Below are positions 1 to 10,499 of a DNA stretch of 64,000 nucleotides, piece by piece; within the stretch, counting starts at the first letter, position 1; each line of letters begins with the position of its first letter. Both the position numbers and the translations under genes were made by a program. The stretch is taken from NCBI GenBank assembly GCA_020310875.1, contig CM035415.1, positions 1 to 64,000 on the forward strand, read 5' to 3'. The notes under the pieces are model-generated. The model saw nothing but the letters and a program-made list of their open reading frames with translations, ran no database searches and was not told where the DNA came from. The stretch is from Ceratopteris richardii (taxonomy: Eukaryota; Streptophyta; Polypodiopsida; Polypodiales; Pteridaceae).

Positions 1-478
1 CATGCCCACGCAACAGTCAGCATCTATCGCGACAGACACCATCTATCGTGATAGGATAGGCATATCCGACAAAAATTAAAAGTGCTAAGTTTCTTGAAAA
101 TTTGTGCTAAATTTTAGGCATATTTGCAGTCAATTATCCATACAATTACTAAGGCCTTAGAGAAAATGCACTAATATCCTGAAAGGTCTTGATTGTCTGT
201 TTTACTAACCACTGAACCCTAAAATCATATCCATTTTTTTACCTCTAGAGCTTGTTGGAAAGCTCCTATGAAGAGTACACGGTAGTTTCCCATTTATCAC
301 GATAGACCAAAACACACCAGACGATAGACCTCGTCTATCGTGATAGACTTCATCTATCATGAGAGATAAAGCCCCATGAAAAAGTGTGTCTATCCCGATA
401 GACCAATCACGATGGACAATAGACCCCTTCTATCACGACAGACATCGTCTATTGCGACAGAAGACTGTGCTCAAAAAG
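1..478 (-). repeat. Main-family palindromic satellite unit, inverted
   Basis: This is one unit of the same satellite that fills 22140-53303, in reverse complement. Copies of CTATCGYGATAG lie at about 20-55 and 295-470. They flank the conserved core (about 60-290), which includes the CTCTAGAGCTTGTTGG stretch near 243-259 and the AATTACTAAGGCCTTAG stretch near 143-160. Its mirror at 21662-22139 runs directly into the main array, so the satellite flanks the palindrome in opposite orientations. Confidence 0.9.
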
Positions 479-1050
479 TATGCAAAGCACTGGACAGGTG
501 TATGAACCAAAATAGCAAGTTCTTCACCTCTGAGCTAACTCCAACTTATCTGTTTTGATCTATATTTTGAGAGTGATCTTCCAAGGTACATAGGGTGTCT
601 ATACATCCATTGGCAAGCTAAAAGGGCCCACCATATACTCCTAGAGTTGATTTGGCTAGTGTAGATCAAGGATTTTGCAACCTTCTTCATCTTCAAGCAC
701 ATACTTATCCATCTCTTCACACGGTCAAGAGAGCGCCTAACCAAAATGATAGCACGGATGCACCAAGATCATCCAACGCACCGTTCAAGAGTGCATTAGC
801 AAGCGTCACAATGACATGTCAAAGCATGTTTGCGTCCAATGCAAGCCTAATCGACCGCCGCAAAGCAGAGGGGTCATCGTGCAGTCACCAAGAGGGGTTC
901 GGGGGACTAAATCACCTCACCTAACCCTTCCCTTGCTCCATGGTCCACACCACACCCAAACTCAAGCAGCACAACTACCCTTATAGTTGCGCACAATTTG
1001 GCGCCGGTCGGCAAACCGCACAAGCAGCAAAGGAACCCGGATAGAAATAT
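479..1050. other. Low-repeat stretch with LTR-like similarity (left arm)
   Basis: No convincing gene was seen. About 545-640 resembles the copia B 5' LTR at about 58835-58940. Shared words in the same order are TTATCTGTTTTGAT, TTCCAA(G/A)GTACATAGG and CATTGG(C/A)AAGCTAA. This suggests a fragment of a related LTR. The remainder, to the start of the G-rich tract, holds a TTTGGCGCCGGTCGGC word near 997 that superficially resembles LTR-retrotransposon primer sites but has no LTR end beside it. Compared with the mirror copy this stretch carries several 1-bp indels. Confidence 0.4.
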
Positions 1051-2329
1051 GGGGGGGGGGGGGGGGGGCTCCAAGAAAACCCCAACTTGGTTTCTGAAAA
1101 AACCCCACGTGAGCCTCCAAAGAAAGAAACCCCACATCCCTTGGGGGGGGGGGGAGGGAGGGGAGTGTGCGAGGGGGGGGGAGGGGAGGGTTGGGGGGGG
1201 GGGAGGGGGATGGGGGGCAGGCGGTCCGCGAGAAAAACCCCACTTGGTTTCCAGAAAACCCACGTGAGCCTCTAGAAAACCCCACATGCCTTCGGGGTGG
1301 GAAGCCTAGGAAGGGAGGCGTGGGGGAGGGGGGGGAGGGGGGGTATGGAGGGAGAGTGGGGGGGAGGGGGGGGGGGTATGGGAGGGAGAGTGGGGAGGAG
1401 GGGGGGATATGGAGGGAGGGTTTGGGGGGAGGGAGGGGGGGACGGGGGGGGGGGGGGTGGGAGGGTGGGCGGTATGGAGGGAGGGGAGGGGGGGGGGGGG
1501 GGGAGGGGAGTTTCGGGGGGGGGGTTGAAGGGGGGGTGGGGGGGAGGGGGGCAAGGGGGGGGAAGGGGGGGGGGGGGGGGATGGAGGGCAGGGGCTCCGC
1601 GAAAAAATCCCCACTTGGTTTCCAAAAAAAACCCCACATGCCCTTGGGGGTGGGAAGTCCAGGAAAGGGAAGGAGGAGGGTGGGGGGTGGGGGGGAGGGG
1701 GGGCATGGGAGGGAGGGAGGAGGGAATGAAGGTGGTGGGTGGGGGTTGGGGGGGGGGATGCATGGAGGGAGGGAGGGAGGAGGGAGGGAGGGGGTGTGGG
1801 GGGGAGAGGCAACTCCGCGAGAAAAAACCCCACTTGGTTTCTAAAAAAAACCCATGTGAGCCTCCAGAAAACCCCACATGACCTTGCGGTTGAGAAGCCC
1901 GGGAGGGAGGGGGGGAGGGAGGGAGGGGGGAAGAGGGAGGGGGGGGGGAGGGGGGGAAGGGGGGGAAGGGGGGGGGGGTGATGGAGGGAGGGCAGGTGCT
2001 CCGCAATAAAAACCCCACTTGGATTCTGAAAAAAACCCCACGTGAGCCTCCAGAAAACCCCACATGCCCTTGGGGGTGGAAACCCTAAGAAAGGGAAGGG
2101 GGGGAGGGAAGGAGGGACAATGCACGAGGAAAACCCCACATCTGTTCCAAAAAAAAACCCCACTTCCTTTCTTGAAAAGCCCCACATGCCATGGAGAAAA
2201 CCCCACGCGAACCTCAGAAAACGCCACACCTCCTTCGGGTTGGGAAGTCGGGGGGAGGGGTGTGGAAGGAGAGGGGGCCAGGGAGGTGGGGGTTGTTGGG
2301 GTGGGGGGGTGGGATTCCTACATAAAAAA
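1051..2329 (-). repeat. G-rich minisatellite, left arm
   Basis: This is a tandem array of irregular units of about 150-330 bp. On the minus strand each unit reads GGGCATGTGGGGTTTT, then GGAGGCTCACGTGGGG, then GAAACCAAGTGGGGTTTT, then GCGGAGC, followed by 50-200 bp of almost pure C/T. On the plus strand this is long runs of G. The long glycine/arginine- and proline-rich reading frames here are by-products of the base composition. All of the net 31-bp length difference between arms is here, as expected for unstable or poorly sequenced homopolymers. Confidence 0.9.
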
Positions 2330-2485
2330 CCCACTTGCTTTCTTTTTTTTTTTAAATAAAGGAAGTTCGGCCTTAGCCTAATCTCTCGGACTTTAATTAT
2401 AATAAAGAGAAAAAGTTACAAGTGAATGGGACTAGTGCCCATGGGACCCCCCAAATCCCACAATGCAGGGGAGGAGTATGGCAAG

Positions 2486-5400
2486 CTACAGGGCATTACA
2501 AATGAGGCGGATAAAATTATCATCACCCTCATGTGGGACCCATTTGGGTTTCAACTTGTTGTTTTCGAGGAGATAAATACAATGATGTCTAAATGGTGGC
2601 GATCTCTTGACTCGGGAGATTCTTTTACCTAGGAGAAAAAAGGATTTCTCGATCGACCATTCCTTAGGAGTTTGGCCAAAATTGACAGCACAATGCTCCC
2701 TCCAAATCTTCCAGAGAGCCTCACCTCTGATGGCATTCCACAGCCTCGATGAGCAGCCAATCGCCTCACCCAACATCACTTGTTGCCAGTTGATTTGACT
2801 CGTGAGTCTCAATACTCGGGTCACGTGATGCCAGATAACACGGGACTTGCACCATGGCGGCACACCACAGATTTTGTTAGCCCTTGCATTGGTCCAGATA
2901 CCTTTATGCAAGATCTGTCACATGAGAACATATTTTTTGACCTCAATTAGGGGGTGCCAAATAGACATGAATTTTAGCTCCCACCGAAGTTTGGTCCAAG
3001 AAAGGAGGGATGTGGTGAACATCTAAATCCTCTTTGAAGTTTGGGATTCTGGATAGCTTCTTACCATTGCTCCATTTGAGGCCCTCCAAGCAAGGAAGAT
3101 CCTGACCGCAGAGAAGGCGGGTAGTTGAGCAGTCCCAGGCTAAACACCTGCTTTGAAGAAGAGTCCATTCCTCAAAGGTAACTCTAAGTCTCGGATCCAA
3201 TTCTTCGAACCTAATCCACTGGCTGGTCTCTTGTTTCCAGAGTTGTTTCCACTATTTGAACCCCTTGTTCCATAACCGCCTTGCAGTTTGGAGGTTCCAA
3301 GACTCCACCCCCCGAATGCCACTGATCGGGAACCAAATAGAGTCATTTTGTCTTATGCCAGCTGCCCACTTCCACTCATCACTGATTCTGATGAACTGTT
3401 TGGCCTTGTTCCAATTCTTCCATAAGGAACACACGAGGCTAGAACCTTTAGGGAAGACCGGGTGGGGGGAGAGCAAAAGCGTGAGAATCCCTATGTCCTT
3501 CCAACCAGGGTGGCCAACTAAGGTAAGGTCTTCCGTGTTTCTGAAGATCAATTTAGCCCAAGAGGACTCCCTATTGCTCCAAGCCTTGATAAGCCACTTT
3601 GCCACCAACTTGTCAGCCAACCCAACAATATCCAAAATTCCCAAGCCCCCTGAGTCTTTAGGGCTAATGCAAGTTTCCCATTTGATTTTGGGAATCCCCC
3701 TCTTGTTGGGGTCCCCAGTCCAAAGGAAGTTTCTGCAGATTCTTTCCACTTTGGCTAAGTCTTTCTCCTTAGGTCTCCAACACGAGATAAAGTAAATAAT
3801 TGTAGACAGCATAAATGTGTTAACAACCATAGCACGCCCTGCCAGGTTGACTTGCATAACTTTCCACTAATTCAGCTTCCTATCCAGCTTGGATAGCACC
3901 CAGTTCCAGCGTTGGTCCATTGAGATGTCGAATCCCATCGGAATGCCAAGGAGACGGAAGACTTGACCGCTAGGGATAACTTGACACCCCTGATCCACCA
4001 ACAATTGGGGAGTATGTCCGCTGATTGCTCTAAAAGCAGTTTTAGCATGGTTGATTTTTGAGCCTGATGCCACACAAAAGGTGTGGAGGCACCACCAAAA
4101 CACCTCAATGCTGTTTATATCGTTATGCACAAAGGCATTCATGTCATCAGCAAAAAGTCTCACAATCATTTCGCCGTGATTTAGAGGTAAGGAAAGACCC
4201 TTGAGATTGCTAGCGTCCATGTGATGCTTTAATAGGCAGTTGAGTCCATTCGAGGTGATAGCAAATAGTAATGGAGCCAAAGGGCAGCCTTGCCTAATTG
4301 ATCTTTTTAAACAAATGGGCTCAGAGAGCTTACCGTTGATGTTTATTCTAGTTGAAGCATTTCCAAGAAGAGTGGAAACCATCTTCGTGAACTTTTGGCT
4401 GCATCCAAGGTCTTTCAATGATTGAAGAATAAAGTCCCATTCCAATCTGTCATACGCTTTGTCAAAGTCGATCTTGATGAATACCAGATCTTGAGCAGAC
4501 TCCTCAGCAAAAGCAAGGCCTTCCCAAATATCGATAATTGCTTCAAGTATAGATCTACCTTTGATAAAACCTTTTTGGTCCTCGCACAGCCATGACTTTA
4601 AATGACAAGAGATTCTGTTGGCGATAACTTTTGCAATTATCTTGTATCCTATTTGAAGCATGGTAATCGGGCGCCAGTTTTCAATTTTGTTTTTATCTCC
4701 CCATTTGTGGATTAACTTGATGACGCCATTATTCAGGCACTCAGGGAGGGCACCGAAAGAGAGAGCCTCTTGCCACATGAGGCGCAGTGGGGTGGCCACC
4801 TGATGTTTGAAGGACTTGAAAAACTCATTGGTAAGGCCATCCGGACCTGGACTTTTCCCATTGGGAAGGGCATCAATAACCTCGATAATTTCATTCTCGG
4901 AGATGTTAGCATCCAATAGAGCAATCAAGTTCTGTGGGATTCTGGTTTGAGCAACCCTTGAGATGGTTGCCATGGAGTCGCGTCTGTGGGGGGAAAGAGG
5001 AGTCGAGACCCCGAGAAGATTGGTAAAGTGTTCGACGATGATAGATCTATTCTCCACTTCCGTGCAACATTCAGTTCCATTGTTATCGACCAATAGGGGG
5101 ATGGATTCCCTAGCTTGTTTCCTTTTGAGGATATTACACATCTCTTTCGTTGGTTTGTCGGCCTTCCCTGCCCACCAATCTTTGAAGAAAATTTGAAGAT
5201 TTTTCCTTTGAACCTCCTCCTCTAATCTTAGTCTTCCCCTGATTTTCAAAAGACCTTGTTGGCAATGTAACTTACCTTTGTTCACCTCTTCTTCCAGCCG
5301 TGAGAGCCTCCGGTACACCGTTTCTCTTCTTTTTTTTTGGATTTCTCTTATAGCCTTTTGAGTCCTGATTAGAATTTTTCGAGTCCTTTCTACTGCGCTT

Positions 5401-6242
5401 CTCCAACACTTAGCCGGTTCATTACAGTAAGCAAAGGCTTCCGTCCACACCTCATAAAGTTCTTGGTGGACAGAGGGGAGGGAAAACGATGTCTGACAAG
5501 CATGAAACCAAGGAGCTTTCTGGAACATGGGAATCGGTTTGAAAGACAGAGTAATCAGATAGTGGTCTAAGATAGTCAGGTCCATGTGTTGGGAAATCGA
5601 AGGAATACCCCACTGAAGGATGGTGTTCTGACCGATGTAGCATCTATTAAGTCTTGCTTTCCTCAAAGAGTCCCCCGATTGGAGATTTGACAAGGAGAAC
5701 CCCTTCATGTCTTTCACCTCGACCAGGTCGAGATGGAGCTTGATTTTATCCCATATCTCTTTCTCCTGACCGTCAATAATTTTTCCTTTGTTATTCCATC
5801 GGTCCTCAGGAAACTCAACCATGTTGAAGTCCCCACAAATCAAAACATTGTGTGAAAGGGAGTCGAGGGAAGCCCAAGTATCCATTCTATCTGCTTCACC
5901 ATTAGGGGCATAAATTGAGACCACAGTGAACTTGAAAGGGAACCCGAAAGAGGCAGCAATCCAACGATGATTCCGACCTTCAAAAGTCGAGGTCACATTG
6001 CCAGACAAGGAGTGACTAATGCCAATAGAAGCACCCCCCATCCCTCTAGGGTGAGAAGTGGAGAACCAAAGGTGGTTCGGAGAAATGCATTTAAGCCGTT
6101 TCTGTAGATCCTCTCCGTCGATTTTAATCTCTTGTAAGCAAATAAAGTCAGGGGCGAAGCACTTGTCTTTGAACCACTGGCCAAGAATCGAAGCTCTTGA
6201 CGGGTCAGACAGACCCCTGACGTTTAGAGATGTGAATTTCAT
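2486..6242 (-). pseudogene. LINE ORF2 (endonuclease-reverse transcriptase), left copy
   Basis: The ATG is at 6240-6242. The first 791 codons are open, unlike in the right copy. They carry the apurinic-type endonuclease (SLNVRGL at the N-terminus, LQEIK, GDFNM, LDHYLI) and the reverse transcriptase (GKSPGPDGL, NWRPITML, QKGFIKGRS, IKIDFDKAYDRLEW, RQGCPLAPLLF, FADDM). In-frame TAG codons at 3867-3869 and 3252-3254, one frameshift near 2980-3005 and a TGA at 2918-2920 break the C-terminal connection and zinc-binding-like region. The frame ends at 2486-2488. Total length is about 1250 codons, normal for plant L1 ORF2. Position 5615 still encodes Gln where the right copy has a stop. Confidence 0.9.
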
Positions 6243-7555
6243 TAATGATGGTTGCCCTCTTTGAGGGGAGGGACCCGATCTTTTTTCTTCTTGTGGTCTT
6301 CTTTTTTCCTCCCTACTTCTTGACTTAGGATCCTACTCTTGAGGGGGCTCTTCCAAGGCATGCCGGAAGGTTGTTTTCCTTTAAGCTTTGACTTTTGTTG
6401 TGGTAATCTTGGAAAGCATACCGAGAGGGTAGGACCAAGAGAGGAGCTTTCGCTGTTTGGGTTGTCTTCATTGCTGGTAGTGAAGCCTTCCTCTTTACTC
6501 GTGGTATAACCTTCTTGGTTGTCTTCTTTGCTGGTAGAGCACCCAAGGGTATTATCAGTGGGGTCTTCTTCAAAGTGGTTGTCCCCTGGGAAGTCGACCT
6601 CATTAATCTCTTTTTCTAGGTTACAGTAATTCGAGGGGGCAACTGTCGTAGTATTCCTTGCTGTTGATCTTCGAGGGCTAACTTTCCTCCTGCGTCTCAC
6701 TTCAGTGAATCCTTCTGAATCCGTCTCAGCAACGCGAGTTCCCTCTTCTTCCTCCATTGGAGAGGGATGACCCCAAGTGTCATCTTGGGGGAGAGGGTCT
6801 AGGGTCCCATCTGGTTTAAGCTTGTTTTTATTGGTACTTTTCTTCAGGGGGTTGTCTTTGATCCTATGACCTTGATGCCCGCACCGGAAGCACTCGTTTG
6901 GCAAATTCTTGTAAGTAACCTCTTGTGTCCAGGTCTTACCATCTCCACAGTTTATGGAGATCTTCGAGGGAAGGACCTGGTTCAGGTCTATTTCAACGCA
7001 GATCTGTGGATGCCATCTTGCATTGAAAGAATGTTGAGCACCATTGTAGATTAACCCCCCAACATCCTGTCTTGCGGCCATCGGGTGACCGATCGGTGAG
7101 ACGATTTCATGAAGAAATCCATACATGAAGAAAGGCAGATTGGGAAGCTCCACCCAAAGCGGGTAACGAAGAGGCTTTGATCTGTTCGGGACAAAGTCTG
7201 AGGTCCACTTAAAAAGGCAAAGGGTGGACCGGCCCACTTGCCAGGAGCCGGCTTGCAGGGCTTGGAAAGCCATCTCTTCGTTCTCAAAGACTAGAAGCAG
7301 GTGATTCGCCGGCAGGAATTGACATTTGGACACAATTAGGCCACGCGGGAACCACTCCTTGCGAAGCCAAGTTCTCACACTTTCAAGAGGGGGCCTGGGG
7401 CCAAACATTTGACCGATCAGGCAAGTTTTCATCAGTTCTTCTTGCTTTGCCGCCACAGACTCCTTGCATAAAGAGACCTATGGGGGCGCGACGTCCACTG
7501 GGACGGACTCCATCTCAAGGGGGGACACAGACTGAGGGGGAGCCACATTGTTCAT
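6242..7555 (-). pseudogene. LINE ORF1 (nucleic-acid-binding gag-like protein), left copy
   Basis: The natural start appears to be the ATG at 7553-7555. An in-frame TAG at 7478-7480 interrupts the frame after 25 codons, and an uninterrupted frame of 404 codons then runs to the TAA at 6242-6244. The N-terminal half looks like the DUF4283 region of plant LINE/retroelement ORF1 proteins (words LRKEWFPRGL, VFENEEMAFQAL, YPLWVELPNLP). It is followed by a zinc knuckle CFRCGHQGHRIKDN, whose last ligand is Asn instead of Cys, and then a Lys/Ser/Glu-rich tail. The stop codon overlaps the ORF2 start in TAATG. The single visible residue difference from the right copy comes from position 6424 (Ser versus Pro). 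Confidence 0.85.
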
Positions 7556-7994
7556 GACTAATTGTTAATTGAACCCCGCTACTAATTGATAATTGAACCC
7601 CCTTTTGCCAGATCTTTTGTTTTTTTTTTTGCTTCCTCTTAAAATTCAAAACGGAGCCCCCATTAGATAAGAACCGCAATTTGACTTGCTTTAGATAGCA
7701 GTACTAATTTAAAATTCGAATAACCAAATCAAAAGAGAGGCCAGGTTTGACGATCGCGTCCAAACAAACACACAGAGGCACATGAACAGATAAGTGGAAG
7801 TTACATAAAGTAGAAAGACCTCGATGGACGGCTTGACGATAGTCAGAGAGTCACCCGACGATGGACGGGACTCTAGCCCATGATAAAAGACAGAAGGAAT
7901 AAAGCTGAGGAGAGCGACGACACAAAACACGAGATAAGATCAATCGGGAGGCCGGGCGAACCACAAATCAGCAAAAACTTCGAGAAAACTTTGA

Positions 7995-8150
7995 GAAAGA
8001 CCCAGTCACTGTCGCGACACACCACCAAACACTATCGCGACACACCACCAAGGCGCTGTCACGACACATGAGAGTCACTTGTCATGATAGACCAATTGGC
8101 ACTGTCGCGACACACCACCAGGACGCTGTTGCGATAGACCAGCAACTACG
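7995..8150 (-). repeat. TCGCGA-centred short repeats in the LINE 5' region, left copy
   Basis: Several copies of a word close to CTGTCGCGACACACCACCA occur at about 8003-8125 with spacings near 25-40 bp, and two CATGATAGACC / GCGATAGACC words of the main satellite are mixed in. The centre (TCGCGA and its TG/CA derivatives) is the same as in the main satellite but the flanks differ. Confidence 0.7.
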
Positions 8151-8437
8151 GAAACAGACGACGACAGCGCCCAGCTCCGATGTTCAACGACAATCCGCAG
8201 GCAGCGCTGTTGATGTCTGAAGCTTCACAATGAAAGAAACGTCCACATTCTACAGTCCGCATGCTGTGCTGTTAATCTGAGTATGAGCGGCATTGGCAAA
8301 GAAGGACGCTTCTCTGCTCATCTACTACTTGACTAAACTATCCGCAAGCCATGGTAATGGTGGCAGAAAGGAGCTCTGAGCATCGCAGAAAGGAGTTTCT
8401 TCAGGAACTTCGCGCGCCGATTTGGGTGGAATTAATT

Positions 8438-8492
8438 CAAGCTATGTGAAAGAGTAGGCTTAGACCTAACTTCCTTCAAAAAAAAAACAGGG
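8438..8492 (+). repeat. Antisense LINE-3'-end-like fragment inside the 5' region, left copy
   Basis: Read on the plus strand, the sequence ending in the A run at about 8479-8488 resembles the LINE's own 3' end (words TAGGCTTAGACC, AACTTCCTTC, then poly-A), but in the opposite orientation to the LINE. It may be a very short 5'-truncated insertion of a related LINE. Similarity is short and imperfect. Confidence 0.35.
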
Positions 8493-8542
8493 ATCGGCTT
8501 CATGAACGTGCTCAGAAGAGCAAGCAAGATGCATGTACAAGC

Positions 8543-8790
8543 CCCACTTGCTTTCTTAAAAAACCCCACGTCAACCTCCATAAACGGCCACATGCCCCGA
8601 TAGGGAGGAGAGGGGAAGGCTATCATCTCAATGAAAGACCCACATACCATTGGCGAAAACTCCATGTCAACCTCCATAGAAAGAACACATGCACAGATTG
8701 GGGGGGAGTTATCATCTCCATAAAAATCCCACATACTATGGGAAAAAGCCCACATAAACATTCACAAATGGCCAACTTGCCCCGATGGGA
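8543..8790 (-). repeat. Minisatellite remnant upstream of the LINE, left arm
   Basis: Diverged units of the same GCATGTGGGG / CACGTGGGG / AAGTGGGG minisatellite, without long homopolymers. This is the part of the array separated from 1051-2329 by the LINE insertion. Its first 15 bases (8543-8557) are the LINE's 5' target-site duplication. Confidence 0.75.
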
Positions 8791-8917
8791 TGTAGGAGGA
8801 GGGGATAAGGGTGTGGGTGGCAGAGAGCAGGCGCAAGGAGTACGGGCAGGTCGGAGCCAATTGGGGTTGTATGAGCGTGGAAGTGAATGGTATGGGGGGT
8901 TCGGTGGACTAAGGTTG

Positions 8918-9430
8918 CGAGGGACGGTCTAAGGAGGTAGGTGTGGTGGGTGTGTGCGAAGGTGAATGGGTGGAGTAGATAGGGGAGGAGGTGGATGGAG
9001 TGGACTTGCGAGACACAAGGGGGGATGGACATGTGGGGAGGTGGGTGGGTGGAGTGGCGTTTCGGGAGGGAGGAGAAGTGGGTGGGTGGAGCGGGGTTGC
9101 GGGAGGTAGGAGAGGAGGTGGGTTCTCTGGTGCTACGAGGGAGAGAGGTGGGTGATATTTGTGTATGTGTGTGTGTGGCCAGGGGGTTGAGTGAGGGAGG
9201 ACAGGAGGTGGGTTCTTCGAAGCGAGCGAGAAAGAGGGTGGTGATATTTGTGTGTGTGTGTGTGCGCACGTGCATATGTGTGTGTATGTGCGTGCGTGTG
9301 TGATGAGGGGGTTGCGGGAGGGAGGAGAGGAGGTGGGTTCTCCGAAGCAAGCGGGAAAGAGCGTGGTGATATTTGTGTGTGTGTGTGTATGTGTGTCTAC
9401 ATGTGTGTGTGTGGTGAGGGGGCGACGGGT
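8918..9430 (-). repeat. (TG)n-containing minisatellite, left arm
   Basis: Three main units of about 90-120 bp, each with a (TG)n run, the word GGTGATATTTGTGTG and a GGAGGTGGGTTCT(C/T)(C/T)G(A/G)AG stretch, trailing into simpler GGTGGGTGG-type repeats. The frames rich in Val/Cys or Thr/His here are artefacts of the dinucleotide repeat. The unlisted bases 8791-8917 show nothing recognisable. Confidence 0.85.
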
Positions 9431-9604
9431 TAACTTATCCAATGAAAACCCACCTCTTAATGTAACAAAAACCCATGCACTGGGACCAAAAAGCAAAAGA
9501 ACAATCATGCTCAATTACATGAATATCATATTCAAAGCTTAGACATGACAACAAAAAGACGCCATGTAAAGAGTATTTAGACTTGGTCCTTCCAAATAAA
9601 AATA

Positions 9605-9733
9605 GGGTGGAGCACCAGGACTCTTCTGGCCCACGGACTCACATTTGCTGGTATGAAGGGATCCAATGTATTAGTGCTTAACTGCGGAGTTCTGAAGGGA
9701 TCCAATGTATTAGTGCTGGTATGACCGCACCAC
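9605..9733 (-). pseudogene. 5S rRNA pseudogene, left arm
   Basis: Reverse-complement copy of 12438-12566; see that entry for structure. It lies about 300 bp from the 26S relic and on the same strand as it. Flanks 9431-9604 and 9734-9860 contain no other feature I can support, apart from an A/T run near 9819-9832. Confidence 0.8.
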
Positions 9734-9860
9734 ATCCACAGACTCACATTTTCTCTCCTTATACAAAGATCAATCCATATGGAAGTGGTAAGAGTCTCGT
9801 CACCACGACACATTATACACTTTTTTTTTTTTAGCGAATAGAACATACACAACATATCAT

Positions 9861-10047
9861 TGCAACATACACAAGGTATCATTGAAATCAATCAAAAACC
9901 CCATGAATCACAATGAAGAGGCGACAAGTCAGTGCACCGACTGCGTGAATACTCTTTTTCTCAAGCAAATGCAACATACACAAAGTATAATTGACATCAA
10001 TCAAAAACCCCACGAAACACAATGAAGAGGAGACAAATGAGTGCGGC
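9861..10047 (-). repeat. Two-copy ~109-bp-period repeat after the 26S relic, left arm
   Basis: Two similar ~80-bp blocks at about 9861-9940 and 9970-10047 share GCAACATACACAA, ATCAATCAAAAACCCCA and CACAATGAAGAGG. The inner copy runs into the 26S 3' end. It looks like a subrepeat at the start of the 26S-5S spacer. Confidence 0.8.
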
Positions 10048-10468
10048 GGCGGGCTGAATCTCAGTGGATCATAGTAGCAAGGCTACTCTGCCACTTACAA
10101 TACCCGGCCACATATTTAAGTCGTCTGCAAAGGATTGATCTCCCCAATCATTTGGAATTGCAATTCAGAGCCCCTAAGGTGGCTACTTCCACCACCTCAG
10201 GGGAGGCTCTCGACACATGCTCTCCGGGATGCACAGGCGCCCATACTATTAGTTGGGTAACAATCAGGGAGGTAGAGAGCACCGCTTCTAGCATGGATTT
10301 TGACTTAGAGGCATTCAGTCATAATCCTACACATGGTAGCTTCGCGCCACTGGCTTTTCAACCAAGCGCAATGACCAATTATGTGAATCAACGGTTCCTC
10401 TCGTACTAAGTTGAATTACTATTGCAACACGGCTCATCATTAGGGTAAAACTAACATGTCTCACAACA
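10033..10468 (-). pseudogene. 26S rRNA 3'-end relic, left arm
   Basis: Reverse-complement copy of 11703-12138. The plus-strand reading frame of 122 codons over it is a shadow of rRNA sequence. Confidence 0.9.
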
Positions 10469-10499
10469 GTTACTTTCGTTGTCCTACTGATGGCTCAAA

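Larger units (their letters stand above)
2345..8542 (-). mobile_element. Full-length L1-type LINE retrotransposon, left copy
   Basis: This is a non-LTR retrotransposon of about 6.2 kb on the minus strand. It has a 5' region of about 1 kb (7556-8542), ORF1 (6242-7555), ORF2 (2486-6242), a short 3' UTR and a poly(A) tail (poly-T near 2343-2353). It is flanked by the 15-bp duplication AAGAAAGCAAGTGGG (minus-strand sense; 8543-8557 and 2330-2344). It lies within the G-rich minisatellite. Because both arms carry it at the same site with the same duplication, it was inserted before the palindrome formed. Nonsense codons make it non-autonomous as it stands. Confidence 0.9.

Noticed and set aside
990-1015. 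TTTGGCGCCGGTCGGC as a retrotransposon primer site
   Set aside because: There is no LTR end with TG...CA beside it and no gag-pol after it; the resemblance is too short.
962-2334. Long proline- or glycine/arginine-rich reading frames in the G-rich minisatellite, and their mirrors at 19837-21219
   Set aside because: They follow from poly-G/poly-C composition, occur in several frames and both strands at once, and are disrupted by the homopolymer indels between arms.
3256-3795. 179-codon frame antisense to LINE ORF2 (mirror 18376-18915)
   Set aside because: It is the shadow of the conserved ORF2 coding frame on the opposite strand.
7709-7930. 73-codon hydrophobic frame in the LINE 5' region (mirror 14241-14462)
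   Set aside because: It is short, overlaps an antisense frame, has no recognisable domain and lies in a 5' UTR; not supported as a gene.
8736-9542. Frames rich in Thr/His/Pro or Val/Cys over the (TG)n region, and mirrors at 12629-13435
   Set aside because: They come from dinucleotide and minisatellite repeats; no conserved domain.
10041-10409. 122-codon frame, mirrored at 11762-12130
   Set aside because: It lies entirely on the antisense strand of the 26S rRNA relic.
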